Positions 8,156-17,008 of a DNA stretch of 58,371 nt are shown in pieces; within the stretch, counting starts at the first letter, position 1; every line of letters starts with the position of its first letter. Position numbers and translations under genes: made by a program. The notes under the pieces were generated by a model that saw only the letters and a program-made list of their open reading frames with translations, ran no database searches and was not told where the DNA came from. The stretch is from Syntrophobacterales bacterium (lineage in GTDB: Bacteria > Desulfobacterota > Desulfobaccia > Desulfobaccales > 0-14-0-80-60-11), in contig JAGVAH010000123.1 of the NCBI GenBank assembly GCA_020060385.1, forward strand, positions 1 to 58,371, in the 5' to 3' direction.

Positions 8156-10189
8156 TTATGCCGATTTGGCCAAGTTAACCGCACAGACTTTATATTCCGG
8201 GGTTTTGGTCACCGGGTCCAGGGCCGCGTTGGTCAGCCGGTTGGCGGCGTTCTCCGCGTAATGCAGGGGGATGAAGACCACTCCCGGCCTGACCTTGGTG
8301 GTTACCAGTGCTCGGGCCTTGATGGTGCCCCGGCGGCTGGTGGCCTGAATTTCTTCTCCCGCTTCGATATGCAGGCGCTGGGCGTCCTCAGGATTGATTT
8401 CCACCTCCACCACCGGGTTTTCATGGTGGAGGGTGGGACAGCGCCGGGTCATGGTGCCGGTGAGATAATGGGTGAAGAGGGTGCCGGTGGTCAGCCAGAA
8501 CGGATAGTCTTTATCCGGGGCCTCCGCGGGCGGCCGGTAATCAATGGCGTTGAACATGCCCAGGCCCCGGGAGAACCTGCCTTGGTGCAGGTATTGCGTG
8601 CCCGGGTGATCCGCAGTGGGGCAGGGCCAACAGAGCCCCTTCTCATTGAGGCGGGCGAAACTCATGCCCCCGAAGGCCGGGGTCAGGGAGGCCATTTCGT
8701 TGAAGATGTCCTCTCCGCAAGTATATTTCAGGGGATAGCCCATGCGGGTGGACAGTTCCTGGAGGGTCTCCCAGTTGGCTTTCCCGGGAATGGGGGGGAT
8801 GGCCGGACGCACCCGCTGCACCCGGCGTTCGGAGCTGGAGTAGGTGCCGTCCGACTCCGCGAAGGAACACGCGGGCAGCACCACGTGGGCAAAGGCCGAA
8901 GTGGGGGTGGGAAAGATGTCCATGACCAGCAGGAACTCCAGGGCCTGCATGGCCTTTTCCACCCGGTTGACATCGGGGTAGCTGGTTACCGGGTTGGCGC
9001 CAAAGACCACCAGCCCCTTGAACTTCCCGTCCAGGATGGCGTCGATCTGCTCCACCATGGTGAGGCCGGGAGTGGGGGACAACTTGGCGTTCCAGGCCTT
9101 GGCGAACTTCTCCAGGTTCTCCGGCACCGTAATATACTGGTAGCCCGGCAGGACGTTGGGCAGGCAGCCCATATCACAGGCACCCTGGACGTTGTTCTGG
9201 CCCCGGATGGGGTTCACCCCGGTGGAGGGCCGGCCGATCTGGCCGCAGAGCATGGACAGGTTGGCCAGGCTCTTGACGTTGTCCGTACCGGTGGAATGCT
9301 GGGTGATGCCCAGGACGTAACAGATGGCGCTGGACTCGGAGCGGCTGTACCATTCCGCGGCCTGCTTAAGCTGGTCCACCGGCACCCCGGTGATCTCCGA
9401 GGTGCGCTCCGGCGGGAATTGTTCGATGACCTCCGCCAGGGCCGGGAAGTTTTCCGTCCGCTCCTCGATAAAGGCCTGGTTGTGCCAGCCGTTTTTGTAG
9501 ATGATGTGCATGAGTCCGTTGATCAGGGCCACGTCGGTCCCCAGGCGGTGCTGGATATGCAGATGGGCCAGGGACGCGATCTGGGTCCTCCGGGGATCGG
9601 CCACAATCAGCTTGGCGCCGTTGGACTTGGCCCGCATCAGGCGCATGGAGCCGATGGGGTGGGCCACGGTGGTATTGGTGCCGATGGCCAAGATGCAATT
9701 GGCGCTTTCCAACTCCTTGAAGGAGTTGGTCATCGCCCCACTGCCAAATGCGGCGGCCAGCCCGGCCACCGTAGGCGCGTGTCAGAGACGGGCGCAGTGA
9801 TCGACGTGGTTGTGGCCGAACACTGCCCGGGCAAATTTTTGAAAGACATAGGTCTCTTCGTTGGTGCACCGGGCTGAGCCCACGAAGGCGACGCTTTCCG
9901 GCCCATAAGTATCCTTCAGCCGGGTCAGCTCGGAGGCGGCATGATCCAGGGCTTGATCCCAGGTAACCGCCTTTAAGGAATCGTTTTGGCGCAGGGACGG
10001 GGTGGTCAGGCGGTCCTGATGCTGCACAAATTCATGGACGTTCCAGCCTTTGATGCAGAGACTGCCTTCATTTGACGGTCCGGTTTTCGCGGGCAGGGTG
10101 CTGACGATCTGATCGTCCAACACCTGTAAAAGCATGTTGCACCCCACCGCGCAGTAGGGACAGGTGGTGAGAACCGAGCGAAACTCCAT
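8156..10189 (-). CDS. fdhA: Formate dehydrogenase catalytic subunit, selenoprotein (UGA at codon 136)
   Basis: This should oxidise formate to CO2 (or reduce CO2) at a Mo- or W-bis-pterin site in the cytoplasm; no Tat signal is seen. A [4Fe-4S] site is formed by Cys10, Cys13, Cys17 and Cys45. At codon 136 (9784-9782) an in-frame TGA occurs in the context HCARL-U-HAPTVAGL, exactly where FdhH-type enzymes carry selenocysteine, and the frame continues for 541 more codons to a C-terminal molydopterin-binding domain. With Sec the protein has 677 residues, close to E. coli FdhF. The ATG at 10189 has GGGAGG 5 nt upstream. A conventional gene caller would split it into two genes. No FdhB-type partner is adjacent; the ferredoxin at 22108 is one candidate partner. 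Confidence 0.92.
9751..9784 (-). promoter_or_regulatory. SECIS element of fdhA with selenocysteine UGA
   Basis: Directly after the TGA (9784-9782) the mRNA can form an 8-bp stem CGGTGGCC/GGCCGCCG (9771-9764 with 9758-9751) closed by the loop GGGCU. Measured from the UGA, the loop falls at the same distance as the GGUCU of the E. coli fdhF SECIS recalled from memory. This placement within the coding region is the bacterial arrangement recognised by SelB. Confidence 0.75.
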
Positions 10190-10203
10190 GCCAACCTCCC
10201 AAC

Positions 10204-10227
10204 CGCTATTCTTATTTAAGGATAGCG
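10204..10227. promoter_or_regulatory. ModE-like operator between modE and fdhA
   Basis: A 24-bp imperfect palindrome CGCTAT-N12-ATAGCG with perfectly complementary outer half-sites and further internal pairing. It fits the ModE operator pattern in sequence and spacing and ends 14 bp before the fdhA ATG, in the 64-bp gap after modE. As RNA it could also form a hairpin next to the fdhA ribosome site. A related box lies at 3833-3856. Confidence 0.65.
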
Positions 10228-10253
10228 ATGGCAAAAAATTAATTACCCATACC

Positions 10254-10637
10254 TCAGAATTTTTGGTCTGTGAGCCATTCTTGAAACTTATCCGCCATCT
10301 GCCAAAAATCGGCCACTATGGCTTCTCCCGCGGGAGTGAGCCAGGCGCGGCCGCCGCTCTTGCCCCCGAAAATGCGGGCCACCAGGTCTTCCCCGGCTAA
10401 ACGGTTCATGTCCGCCACCATGGACCAGGCATGGCTGTAAGCCATGTTCATGGACCGGGCCGCGGCGGCGATGGACCCCAGGTCGCGGATGCGCTCCAGG
10501 AGCACCACCCGCCCCCAACTCAAGAAAGTCTCACCATCCTTTTCCAGCCAGAGGCGGCCTTTGATTTGCACCCCGGCAGCCGCTGAACTGGAAGCCAGGG
10601 CCGTGCCCCGGCCATGATCCTTTTTCTTGATGGCCAT
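10254..10637 (-). CDS. modE: ModE-family transcriptional regulator, DNA-binding domain only
   Basis: A 127-residue regulator carrying only the N-terminal winged-helix of ModE: RVVLLERIRDLGSIAAAARSMNMAYSHAWSMV is the diagnostic helix-turn-helix, and GGKSGGRAWLTPAG the wing. E. coli ModE has about 260 residues with two C-terminal TOBE domains that bind molybdate; these are absent. Oxyanion sensing must be indirect, lost, or done by a separate Mop protein. The ATG at 10637 fits the domain; an in-frame TTG at 10736 would add a long Lys- and Ile/Leu-rich head. It is the first gene of the block and lies next to its likely operator at 10204-10227. Confidence 0.82.
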   Translation of the reverse strand: MAIKKKDHGRGTALASSSAAAGVQIKGRLWLEKDGETFLSWGRVVLLERIRDLGSIAAAARSMNMAYSHAWSMVADMNRLAGEDLVARIFGGKSGGRAWLTPAGEAIVADFWQMADKFQEWLTDQKF

Positions 10638-10987
10638 GCGATATTCTAAAAAAAAAATAGCAGAATTCAAAATCAAACTCAAGTATTTTCCCGTGGGCAG
10701 GGCCATAAGGCAAATAAATTTTTTCTTTTTTCCCAATTTAGCCGAAATAAATAGTTACATGCTGATGAGGGTGAGGGGAATATTCTCTGGGACAAGAGAA
10801 ATATTCTCTTTGATTTCAGTGGAATTTTATAATAAAAATAGAGTTTAAGCGTCTAACTAGTAAAGACGGACCCAACCCGGGAATTTAGTGGGGGGAGAAG
10901 TGAGGCAAATTCCCGGTGCGGCAGTGAACGTCGTTTGTCATCTCTGCCTTCTCTCTTCTCCCCCGTGTTGAGATTAAGGGAATTATT
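10638..10987. other. AT-rich divergent spacer between modE and the RND exporter
   Basis: No gene is seen. The part 10640-10860 is markedly AT-rich and should hold promoters for modE (leftward) and hpnN (rightward); a TATAAT occurs at 10828-10833 without a good -35 partner. A perfect 10-bp inverted repeat GGGGGAGAAG/CTTCTCCCCC joins 10891-10900 to 10955-10964. Confidence 0.5.
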
Positions 10988-13777
10988 TTGCCAGAAAACT
11001 CTCAAATTCCAAGGGCTTGTCAGAGAATGATTCGGGGGCTGCAGCGCTGCGCCTGGCCGATAATCGGCATAGCCTTGGCCATCGCTGCGCTTTCGGTTTA
11101 TTATACCGTCACCCATCTGACCTTCCGCACCAGCCGCAATGATCTGGTGGCCAGCGACCAGAAGCTCATTGCCCGGAGCCAGCAACTGGACAAGGCCTTC
11201 GGTTCCCGGGACGGGCTGATGGTGGTGGCGGAGAATCACCATCCCAGTCATTCCATCGCCTTTGCCGAAGCCTTGGCCAAGGAGCTGCGGCGTTATCCCA
11301 AAGAATTCCCCGAACTTTTTTACCGGATGGATCCGGAAAAATTCAAGCAGTGGGCCCTGCTCTATATGGACCCCAAGGACCTGGAAAAACTCAAGACCAG
11401 CTTGCTGGATAATCGCCAGGTCTTGGAGGGACTGGCCGCCAGACCCAATCTCACCGGGTATTTTCAAGTAATTAATGAGGAAATCACCCGGTCCATGATC
11501 GGCCATCTCTTCACCGATTTCTTGGCAGAAAAGCAGGCCGGCGACCAGCTTCCGGACCTCACTTTTCTGAACGCCACCTTGCTGCAGCTTAAGGGGCAGC
11601 TGGCAGGGGACCAGAAGACCTATGTCTCCCCCTTCAAGGGCCTATTCCCGGGGGAACTGGCCGATCTGTCCCAAGAAGGATACCTGTTTACCGCCAACGA
11701 CAAGTATCTGCTTTTTCTCATCACCCCGGAAGAGGACGGCTATGCCACTTCGGCCCGGACTTTGGCCTTGCTGCGGCAATGCGTGGCCCGGGTCATTGCC
11801 CGCTTTCCCCATCTCCAGGCCGGGGTGACCGGTCCCACGGCCCTGGAAGCCGACGAGATGGCCGGGGCCATGAAAGACGTCTCCTTGGCCACCTGGTTGT
11901 CCCTGATGGGCCAGATGCTGCTCCTGATCCTGTTCTTGCGCAGCCTGAAACGTCCCCTGGTGGAAAGTCTGATATTGGTCATCGGCCTTTGCTGGACCTT
12001 CGGGGTGGCCACCCTGGTGGTGGGCCATCTCAATCTCCTCTCCATGGTCTTTGCCCCCTTGATGTTGGGCATTACCATCGATTACGGGGTGCATTGGCTC
12101 TGCCGCCTGGAAGAAGAGCAACGGGATCCGAAACGCTGCACCCTGGAGAACCTGGCCTTCACGATGCGGCGGGCGGCGCCGGGCATCATCTACGCGGCGC
12201 TGGCGGCCGCGGTTTCCTTCTTCCCCCTGGTCTTCACCGGCTTCAAGGGGCTGGAGGAGATGGGGAAGATTCTCTCCTTGGGTGTGCTGCTGATGCTGGT
12301 GGCCACCATGCTGTTGCTGCCGGTCCTGGTGATGCTCACCGAAAAGTGCCGGCCCGCCCAGGGGCCCCATGAATCCGGCCAGCCCCGGCCATTCCTGGCC
12401 TTATCCTGGAAGCGTCCGGGAATCATCGTGGTGGTGGGGTTGGGGTTGATGGCCCTGGGGGGCTATAGCCTGACCCATGTGCCCTTCGATCTGAATCCCT
12501 TGCATCTGCAAAACCAGGATACCGAATCGGTGATCTGGGAAATGAAGTTGCTCAAGGATTCCCGTTATTCCACCACCTATGGGGCCATGACCGCCAGTTC
12601 CCTGCCGGAGCTGGAGGCCAAATCCCAGGCCTTGAAAAAGCTGGCCACGGTCTCCCACGTGGAATCCGCCCTCTCCTTTCTGCCCAGTGGGGTGGAGGAG
12701 AAGCGCCAGATACTCCAGGGACTGAAGCCCATCTTTTCCCAGATAAAATTTTCGGGCACTCCTGTCAGCCCCTCCTCCCCCCAGGAGTTGGCCGGGGTTC
12801 TGGGGCGGATCCATTTCAAACTGGCCCAGGCCAAAGGGAGTCTGGAAGGCAAGGATGACTCGTCCACGAAGGCGCAGATCCTGGAGGCCGACTCCCTTCT
12901 GAACCAGATCATCCCCCTCCTTAATCCCCAAAGCCACCCCCAGGCCGGGGCCCGGTTGGCGGCCTTTGAGAAGCGGTTTTTTCATGACCTTAAAGACATG
13001 TGGAGCCTCCTCCGGGAGAACTTATATGCCCAGCCCCCTTCTATGGGGGATCTCCCTCCCCAGGTGAAGAGCCGCTTTGTCAGTCCCCAGGGGGATTACC
13101 TCATCCGGGTCTTTCCTTCCCAGGATATTTGGGAGCAAAAGCCCCTGGGAAAATTCGTCCATGACCTGAGAACTGTTGACCCCCAGGTGGTGGGGGACCC
13201 GGTTCTGCTCTACCACTTTAACCGGGCCTTCCGTAATGCCTGCCTCTGGGCCGCGGGCGCGGCCCTGGCCGCCATCAGCGTCATGCTCCTCCTTCTCTTC
13301 CGCAGCCTGAAGTTAACGCTGCTGGCCTTGCTGCCCTTGTGGGTGGGGACCGGCTGGACCCTGAACATGATGTGGCTCCTGGGGCTGCCCTTCAACCAGG
13401 CCAATGTCCTCTTCCTGCCGTTGATTTTGGGGGAAGGCATTGAGTTTGGCATCATCATCCTGGTGCGCTGGCAGATGGAGGAATCGGCCCGGGCCATCAC
13501 CTTGCCGGCCAGCACCGCCAAGGGTGTGGCGTTGGCGGCCTTGACCACCACTGTGGGCTTCGGCAGTCTGATGATCTCCGGACACCGGGGGGTCTTCAGC
13601 CTGGGTCTGTTGGCCACCGTGGGCAGCATCAGCGTCTTGCTGGCCTCTTTGAGCGTTCTGCCTGCCTTCCTGCGGCTCCTGGAAAAAAGAGGTAGCAACA
13701 CTGCGTCCTCTTGGCTGGATTTCCAAAGTCTGGGGCGCTGGCTGCATCAACTTTTGGGATGGAAAGAAGCACGATGA
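10988..13777 (+). CDS. hpnN: HpnN-type RND/MMPL exporter
   Basis: A 929-residue inner-membrane transporter with two RND halves. Each half has one helix followed by a large periplasmic domain and a bundle of helices, for example VSLATWLSLMGQMLLLILFL and YAALAAAVSFFPLVF in the first half and the run near 13250-13660 in the second. The N-terminal LTFRTSRNDLVASDQ segment is typical of HpnN, which moves hopanoids to the outer membrane in Rhodopseudomonas. No hopanoid biosynthesis gene is in the window, so the cargo could be another lipid. The start is a TTG with AAGGGA upstream; ATG at 11027 is an alternative. It overlaps the MlaC-like gene by 4 bp. Confidence 0.75.
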   Translation: MPENSQIPRACQRMIRGLQRCAWPIIGIALAIAALSVYYTVTHLTFRTSRNDLVASDQKLIARSQQLDKAFGSRDGLMVVAENHHPSHSIAFAEALAKELRRYPKEFPELFYRMDPEKFKQWALLYMDPKDLEKLKTSLLDNRQVLEGLAARPNLTGYFQVINEEITRSMIGHLFTDFLAEKQAGDQLPDLTFLNATLLQLKGQLAGDQKTYVSPFKGLFPGELADLSQEGYLFTANDKYLLFLITPEEDGYATSARTLALLRQCVARVIARFPHLQAGVTGPTALEADEMAGAMKDVSLATWLSLMGQMLLLILFLRSLKRPLVESLILVIGLCWTFGVATLVVGHLNLLSMVFAPLMLGITIDYGVHWLCRLEEEQRDPKRCTLENLAFTMRRAAPGIIYAALAAAVSFFPLVFTGFKGLEEMGKILSLGVLLMLVATMLLLPVLVMLTEKCRPAQGPHESGQPRPFLALSWKRPGIIVVVGLGLMALGGYSLTHVPFDLNPLHLQNQDTESVIWEMKLLKDSRYSTTYGAMTASSLPELEAKSQALKKLATVSHVESALSFLPSGVEEKRQILQGLKPIFSQIKFSGTPVSPSSPQELAGVLGRIHFKLAQAKGSLEGKDDSSTKAQILEADSLLNQIIPLLNPQSHPQAGARLAAFEKRFFHDLKDMWSLLRENLYAQPPSMGDLPPQVKSRFVSPQGDYLIRVFPSQDIWEQKPLGKFVHDLRTVDPQVVGDPVLLYHFNRAFRNACLWAAGAALAAISVMLLLLFRSLKLTLLALLPLWVGTGWTLNMMWLLGLPFNQANVLFLPLILGEGIEFGIIILVRWQMEESARAITLPASTAKGVALAALTTTVGFGSLMISGHRGVFSLGLLATVGSISVLLASLSVLPAFLRLLEKRGSNTASSWLDFQSLGRWLHQLLGWKEAR

Positions 13778-14376
13778 GAAAACGGCTCCACCTCTCTATC
13801 TTGGTATTGACCATTCTTTGCCTGGGTCCTTCTCTGGCTTGGGCCGAGACCCCCACGGCCTTTGTGCAAGGGATTCTGGACCGGGTCATCACCATTCAGA
13901 ACGACCCGGCCCTGGCCGGGCCGAAGCACCGGCCGGCCCGGGCCCAGGCCATCCGCCAGATCATTCAGAAAAGTTTCGATTTTAACCGGATGGCCCAGAC
14001 TTCTCTAGGCTCTGTGTATGGCGGCCTCAGCGCCAGCCAGCGCCAGGAATTCTTTTCCACGTTCAGCCGCCTCTTCCAGGACTCTTATACTCGCCTGGTG
14101 CTGGATTTCTTGAAGAAGGAAACCATCAAGTACGATCAGGAACGCCGGGACGGCCAAACGGCCCGGGTGAACACCACCATGATCCGCACCAATGAGAGGA
14201 TACCGGTGGACTACGTGATGCGGCCCCAGGGCCAGGGATGGCTCCTTTATGACGTCGTGGTGGACGGGGTCAGCATCCTGGATAATTACCAGCGTCAATT
14301 CGCCCAGGTGATCAGGGCCAATTCCTTTCAGTTCCTTCTGAACAAGATGAAGACCCAGGCCCGGGCCCTGCAATAG
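13774..14376 (+). CDS. MlaC/Ttg2D-type periplasmic lipid carrier
   Basis: A 200-residue secreted protein (signal peptide MRKRLHLSILVLTILCL with cleavage near AWA). It matches the MlaC/HpnM family: FVQGILDRVITIQ at the start, FDFNRMAQTSLG, SRLFQDSYTRLVLDF, and YDVVVDGVSILDNYQRQFAQVI near the end. MlaC proteins shuttle phospholipids between membranes. The ATG overlaps the hpnN stop (ATGA), so the two are translationally coupled and probably form one lipid-export unit. GGAAAG precedes the start. A longer in-frame start at 13711 would lie inside hpnN. Confidence 0.85.
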   Translation: MRKRLHLSILVLTILCLGPSLAWAETPTAFVQGILDRVITIQNDPALAGPKHRPARAQAIRQIIQKSFDFNRMAQTSLGSVYGGLSASQRQEFFSTFSRLFQDSYTRLVLDFLKKETIKYDQERRDGQTARVNTTMIRTNERIPVDYVMRPQGQGWLLYDVVVDGVSILDNYQRQFAQVIRANSFQFLLNKMKTQARALQ

Positions 14377-14497
14377 CCCGGCCCAACCTTTGGAGGAGGG
14401 ACCAGGAGCCCCGCGGCCATGCTCCCTTCCACCCTATTTCTTTTCTTCCTGCCATTCCGGTTTGATCCCAAAGAACGCGGCCACCTCCGCCCTCTTG

Positions 14498-14530
14498 GCC
14501 TGGAACCATTGAATTCCAGGCTTTAATGAT
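14498..14530 (+). terminator. Possible terminator after mlaC-like gene
   Basis: Perfect 8-bp arms GCCTGGAA (14498-14505) and TTCCAGGC (14514-14521) with an 8-nt loop are followed by TTTAATGATTATT. The T-tract is weak, so termination may be partial. It precedes the small gene at 14572. Confidence 0.45.
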
Positions 14531-14571
14531 TATTCTTTCATTTAATTATTCCGGCATTACAGGAGGGGAAA

Positions 14572-14859
14572 ATGATAGTCTATGTCACTGAATCCGGCTC
14601 GGATCGCCAGGAACTCACCGAGGCCCTGGTAAAAGAAGGGATCACTTATCAGGAATGCCCGGCCGAAACCACCAGGGAATTGGGAACCGCCAGCTGGCGG
14701 ATGATCGAGGTACAGGCCAATGTCCCGGAGATAAAGGTGCCCCCGGAATACCGGCAGAGTGAAGGCGATGTCCGGGCCTGGCGCCTGCCTTCGGGCCGCC
14801 TGATCATCACCGATTTGGAGGGCAACCTGGAGCAGATCGCTTCCCCGCCGCCGGGTTGA
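14572..14859 (+). CDS. Small protein of unknown function (95 aa)
   Basis: A 95-residue soluble protein I do not recognise. The start is well supported by AGGAGGGG 4 nt before the ATG. It has an alternating beta/alpha look (MIVYVTES, then QELTEALVKEGITY), acidic character, and ends in a proline-rich tail. The first part resembles a thioredoxin-like or ACT-like fold start, but no catalytic motif is visible and the two cysteine-type positions are absent. It lies between the lipid-export pair and convergent crotonase genes, possibly in its own transcript. Confidence 0.6.
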   Translation: MIVYVTESGSDRQELTEALVKEGITYQECPAETTRELGTASWRMIEVQANVPEIKVPPEYRQSEGDVRAWRLPSGRLIITDLEGNLEQIASPPPG

Positions 14860-14914
14860 TGAGGCAGTTGGGAGAGGGGGCTAACGGCCGGCGGGTCCCC
14901 GCCCCCCACTCCTG

Positions 14915-15691
14915 TTAAGACTGGAACCGGGGCTGGCGCTTTTCCAGAAAAGCGTTGACCCCCTCTTTGACGTCCGGGCTGGTGAAGCAGAGGGCAAAGG
15001 TCTCGGCTTCCAGGGCGCAGCCTGTCCTTAAATCCACGTCCGCCCCCCAATCGATCACCCGCTTCACTGATTCCAGGGCCACCCGGCCCTTGGCGGCCAG
15101 GGCCAGGGCCGCCCGGCGGCACTCCTCCTGGAAGGTGGCCTCGGGGAATATCTGGGCCACCAGGCCCAGGACCCGGGCCTCCTCCGCGTCCAGGAAGCGG
15201 CCGGTGAGGCACAGTTCTTTGGCCAGGCTTTTCCCCACTATCCTGGTCAGGCGTTGGCTGCCCCCCCAACAGGGATTGAAGCCCAGGTTGATCTCCGGCT
15301 GGCCGAATTTGGAATTTTTGGCGGCATAAATAAAATCACAGGCCAAGGCGATTTCGCAGCCACCACCCAAGGCAAAGCCATGGACGCAGGCGATCACCGG
15401 GATGGGCAGCTCTTCCAGCTTAAAGAGCGCATCCTGGCCTTTGACGGCCATCTGGCGGGCGCTCAAGGGGTCCAACTCCAGGAAATGCTTGATGTCCGCC
15501 CCGGCAATAAAGGCCCGCCCCTGGCCGGTAAGGAGGAGCACCCGGATGGCCGCATTGCTCCGGACTTCCTCCAAGGCCTGGGAAAATTCGGCCAGCAACT
15601 CCGGATTTATGGCGTTCAGCTTCTCCGGACGATTGAAACTCAGGGTGGCCACCGGACCATCAACAGTGAAGATTATTGTTTTGTACCCCAT
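14915..15691 (-). CDS. Enoyl-CoA hydratase/isomerase family protein
   Basis: A 258-residue crotonase-fold enzyme. The oxyanion-hole segments are AFIAGADIKHFLELD at about 61-75 and HGFALGGGCEIALACDF at about 105-121. The first catalytic Glu of hydratases is in GGCE; the second is within FGQPEINLGFNPCWGGSQRL. The usual P-G-A-G-G turn reads N-P-C-W-G-G, which may alter the substrate pocket. The reaction is probably hydration of short 2-enoyl-CoA in fatty- or aromatic-acid oxidation. The next gene upstream on the same strand is another crotonase homologue. Confidence 0.85.
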   Translation of the reverse strand: MGYKTIIFTVDGPVATLSFNRPEKLNAINPELLAEFSQALEEVRSNAAIRVLLLTGQGRAFIAGADIKHFLELDPLSARQMAVKGQDALFKLEELPIPVIACVHGFALGGGCEIALACDFIYAAKNSKFGQPEINLGFNPCWGGSQRLTRIVGKSLAKELCLTGRFLDAEEARVLGLVAQIFPEATFQEECRRAALALAAKGRVALESVKRVIDWGADVDLRTGCALEAETFALCFTSPDVKEGVNAFLEKRQPRFQS

Positions 15692-15753
15692 GAACTCCGC
15701 CTCCCATTTCCAGAATTATCCCTCAGGTTGCTGGGGCCGGACCAGGCCGGGCC

Positions 15754-16809
15754 CTATAAATCCCGCGGCAAACGCACCTCTTCCAGGGTGGCCGGCTGCC
15801 AGCGGGGTTGCTGGTCCCGGTCCAACAGGCGGGCCCTGATCCCCTCCAGGTAATCGGGATGGGCGATCATGAACCTCGCGGCCCTGGCTTCCCCAGCCAA
15901 TACCTCTGCCAACGGGCGGCCCTGATGGCGGCGCAGCAGGCGCAAAGTCAAGACCAGGGCCGTGGGGGAGCGGGCCTGGAGTCGCTCCAGGACCACGTGG
16001 TCCAACCGGCATTGGTCGTGGCAGCAGGCCAGGGAGTCCATGATCTCCCGGACCGCGGCCTTCCCCCCGAAGTGCCGGGCCACCCAGGCGTCCATCTCCG
16101 GCTGGGTTTTTTGTTGGCCCCAATGGGCCAATATCTTCCGGAGCAGAGATAGGGCTTCCCCTTTGCCTGGAGGCAGATTTGCCGCCGCCTCCCTGAAGGT
16201 CTCCAGCAGCCCCGGCACCTGTGCCGCCGGCGCCAGGTGGGTGGCCAGCCCCACCCTGACGCCTTCCCCGCCCACCAGCTCCTGGCCGGTCAGGGCCAGA
16301 TACTCCGGGTAACCCGGGGGGCATTTGCTATGGAGCCAACCCGTGGCCCCCACGTCCGGGAAAAAGCCGATGCCGGTCTCCGGCATGGCCAGGCGGCTCT
16401 CCTCCGTGGCCACCACCAGATCGGCTCCGGCCGCCAGTCCCAGCCCGCCCCCCATGGTGATGCCCCCAGCCAGGGCCACCACCGGTTTTGGGAAGCGGTG
16501 AAGGTAGAGGTCCAGGGCATACTCCTCCTGGAAAAATTGGGCGGCCCGGTCCCAGGCTTTCTCCCGCACCAGTTGCACTAAGGCCTTCAGATCCCCGCCC
16601 GCGCAGAATCCCCGCTCCCCCGCGCCCCTCAAGCAGACCAGCCGGCATCCCGGGTCTGCCTCCGCGGCCTTCAGAGCCTGGTTAAGCCCGCGGATGATGG
16701 CCAGATTGAGGGTGTTGAGGACCCGGGGGCGGTTAAGGACCAGTTCCCAGAACCCGGGATGGCGCACCACCTGTAACGGCGGGTCTGCCCCCTCCCTTCG
16801 CGCCACCAT
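15754..16809 (-). CDS. 3-Hydroxyisobutyryl-CoA hydrolase-like crotonase
   Basis: A 351-residue protein of the ECH_2 type, longer than simple hydratases. N-terminal crotonase motifs are ELVLNRPRVLNTLN, GERGFCAGGDLKALV and ALAGGITMGGGLGLAAGADL. MPETGIGFFPDVGATGWL is characteristic of HIBCH-like enzymes. The C-terminal helices (ALVLTLRLLRRHQG, DYLEGIRARLLDRDQQPRW) match that family, with GIRARLLDRD being its usual close. The activity could be hydrolysis of 3-hydroxyisobutyryl-CoA in valine breakdown or a related acyl-CoA. It lies 62 bp upstream of the hydratase gene in the same direction. Confidence 0.8.
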   Translation of the reverse strand: MVARREGADPPLQVVRHPGFWELVLNRPRVLNTLNLAIIRGLNQALKAAEADPGCRLVCLRGAGERGFCAGGDLKALVQLVREKAWDRAAQFFQEEYALDLYLHRFPKPVVALAGGITMGGGLGLAAGADLVVATEESRLAMPETGIGFFPDVGATGWLHSKCPPGYPEYLALTGQELVGGEGVRVGLATHLAPAAQVPGLLETFREAAANLPPGKGEALSLLRKILAHWGQQKTQPEMDAWVARHFGGKAAVREIMDSLACCHDQCRLDHVVLERLQARSPTALVLTLRLLRRHQGRPLAEVLAGEARAARFMIAHPDYLEGIRARLLDRDQQPRWQPATLEEVRLPRDL

Positions 16810-16949
16810 GTCTCACCTCCTTGCCGCAGGGTGACCTTTCCCCTTCCTTTTACCATATTTCTCGGAATATAATCACTCATCCCGGCAGGCGCTAAGGCAG
16901 CCCCAGGCTTTCAGCCTGCTCCTGCGACAAAGGAGCCGCTTTAATAGAT

Positions 16950-16979
16950 TGACAAAGTTTCAATTAGGTTCATAGAATT
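16950..16979 (+). promoter_or_regulatory. Sigma-70-type promoter of the outer-membrane protein gene
   Basis: TTGACA at 16950-16955 and TAGAAT at 16974-16979 are separated by 18 bp in an AT-rich stretch. The expected start near 16986 leaves a leader of about 23 nt that contains the AGGGGGGG ribosome site of the gene at 17009. Confidence 0.6.
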
Positions 16980-17008
16980 ATCCTGTTTTCTAAAAGGGGG
17001 GGACAACT

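Noticed and set aside
8156-10234. fdhA as two genes or a frameshifted pseudogene
   Set aside because: Both halves are in the same frame, separated by one TGA at the known selenocysteine position with a SECIS-like hairpin.
10988-14376. Hopanoid biosynthesis cluster
   Set aside because: Only the HpnN-type exporter and MlaC-like carrier are present; no squalene-hopene cyclase or other hpn gene is in the window.
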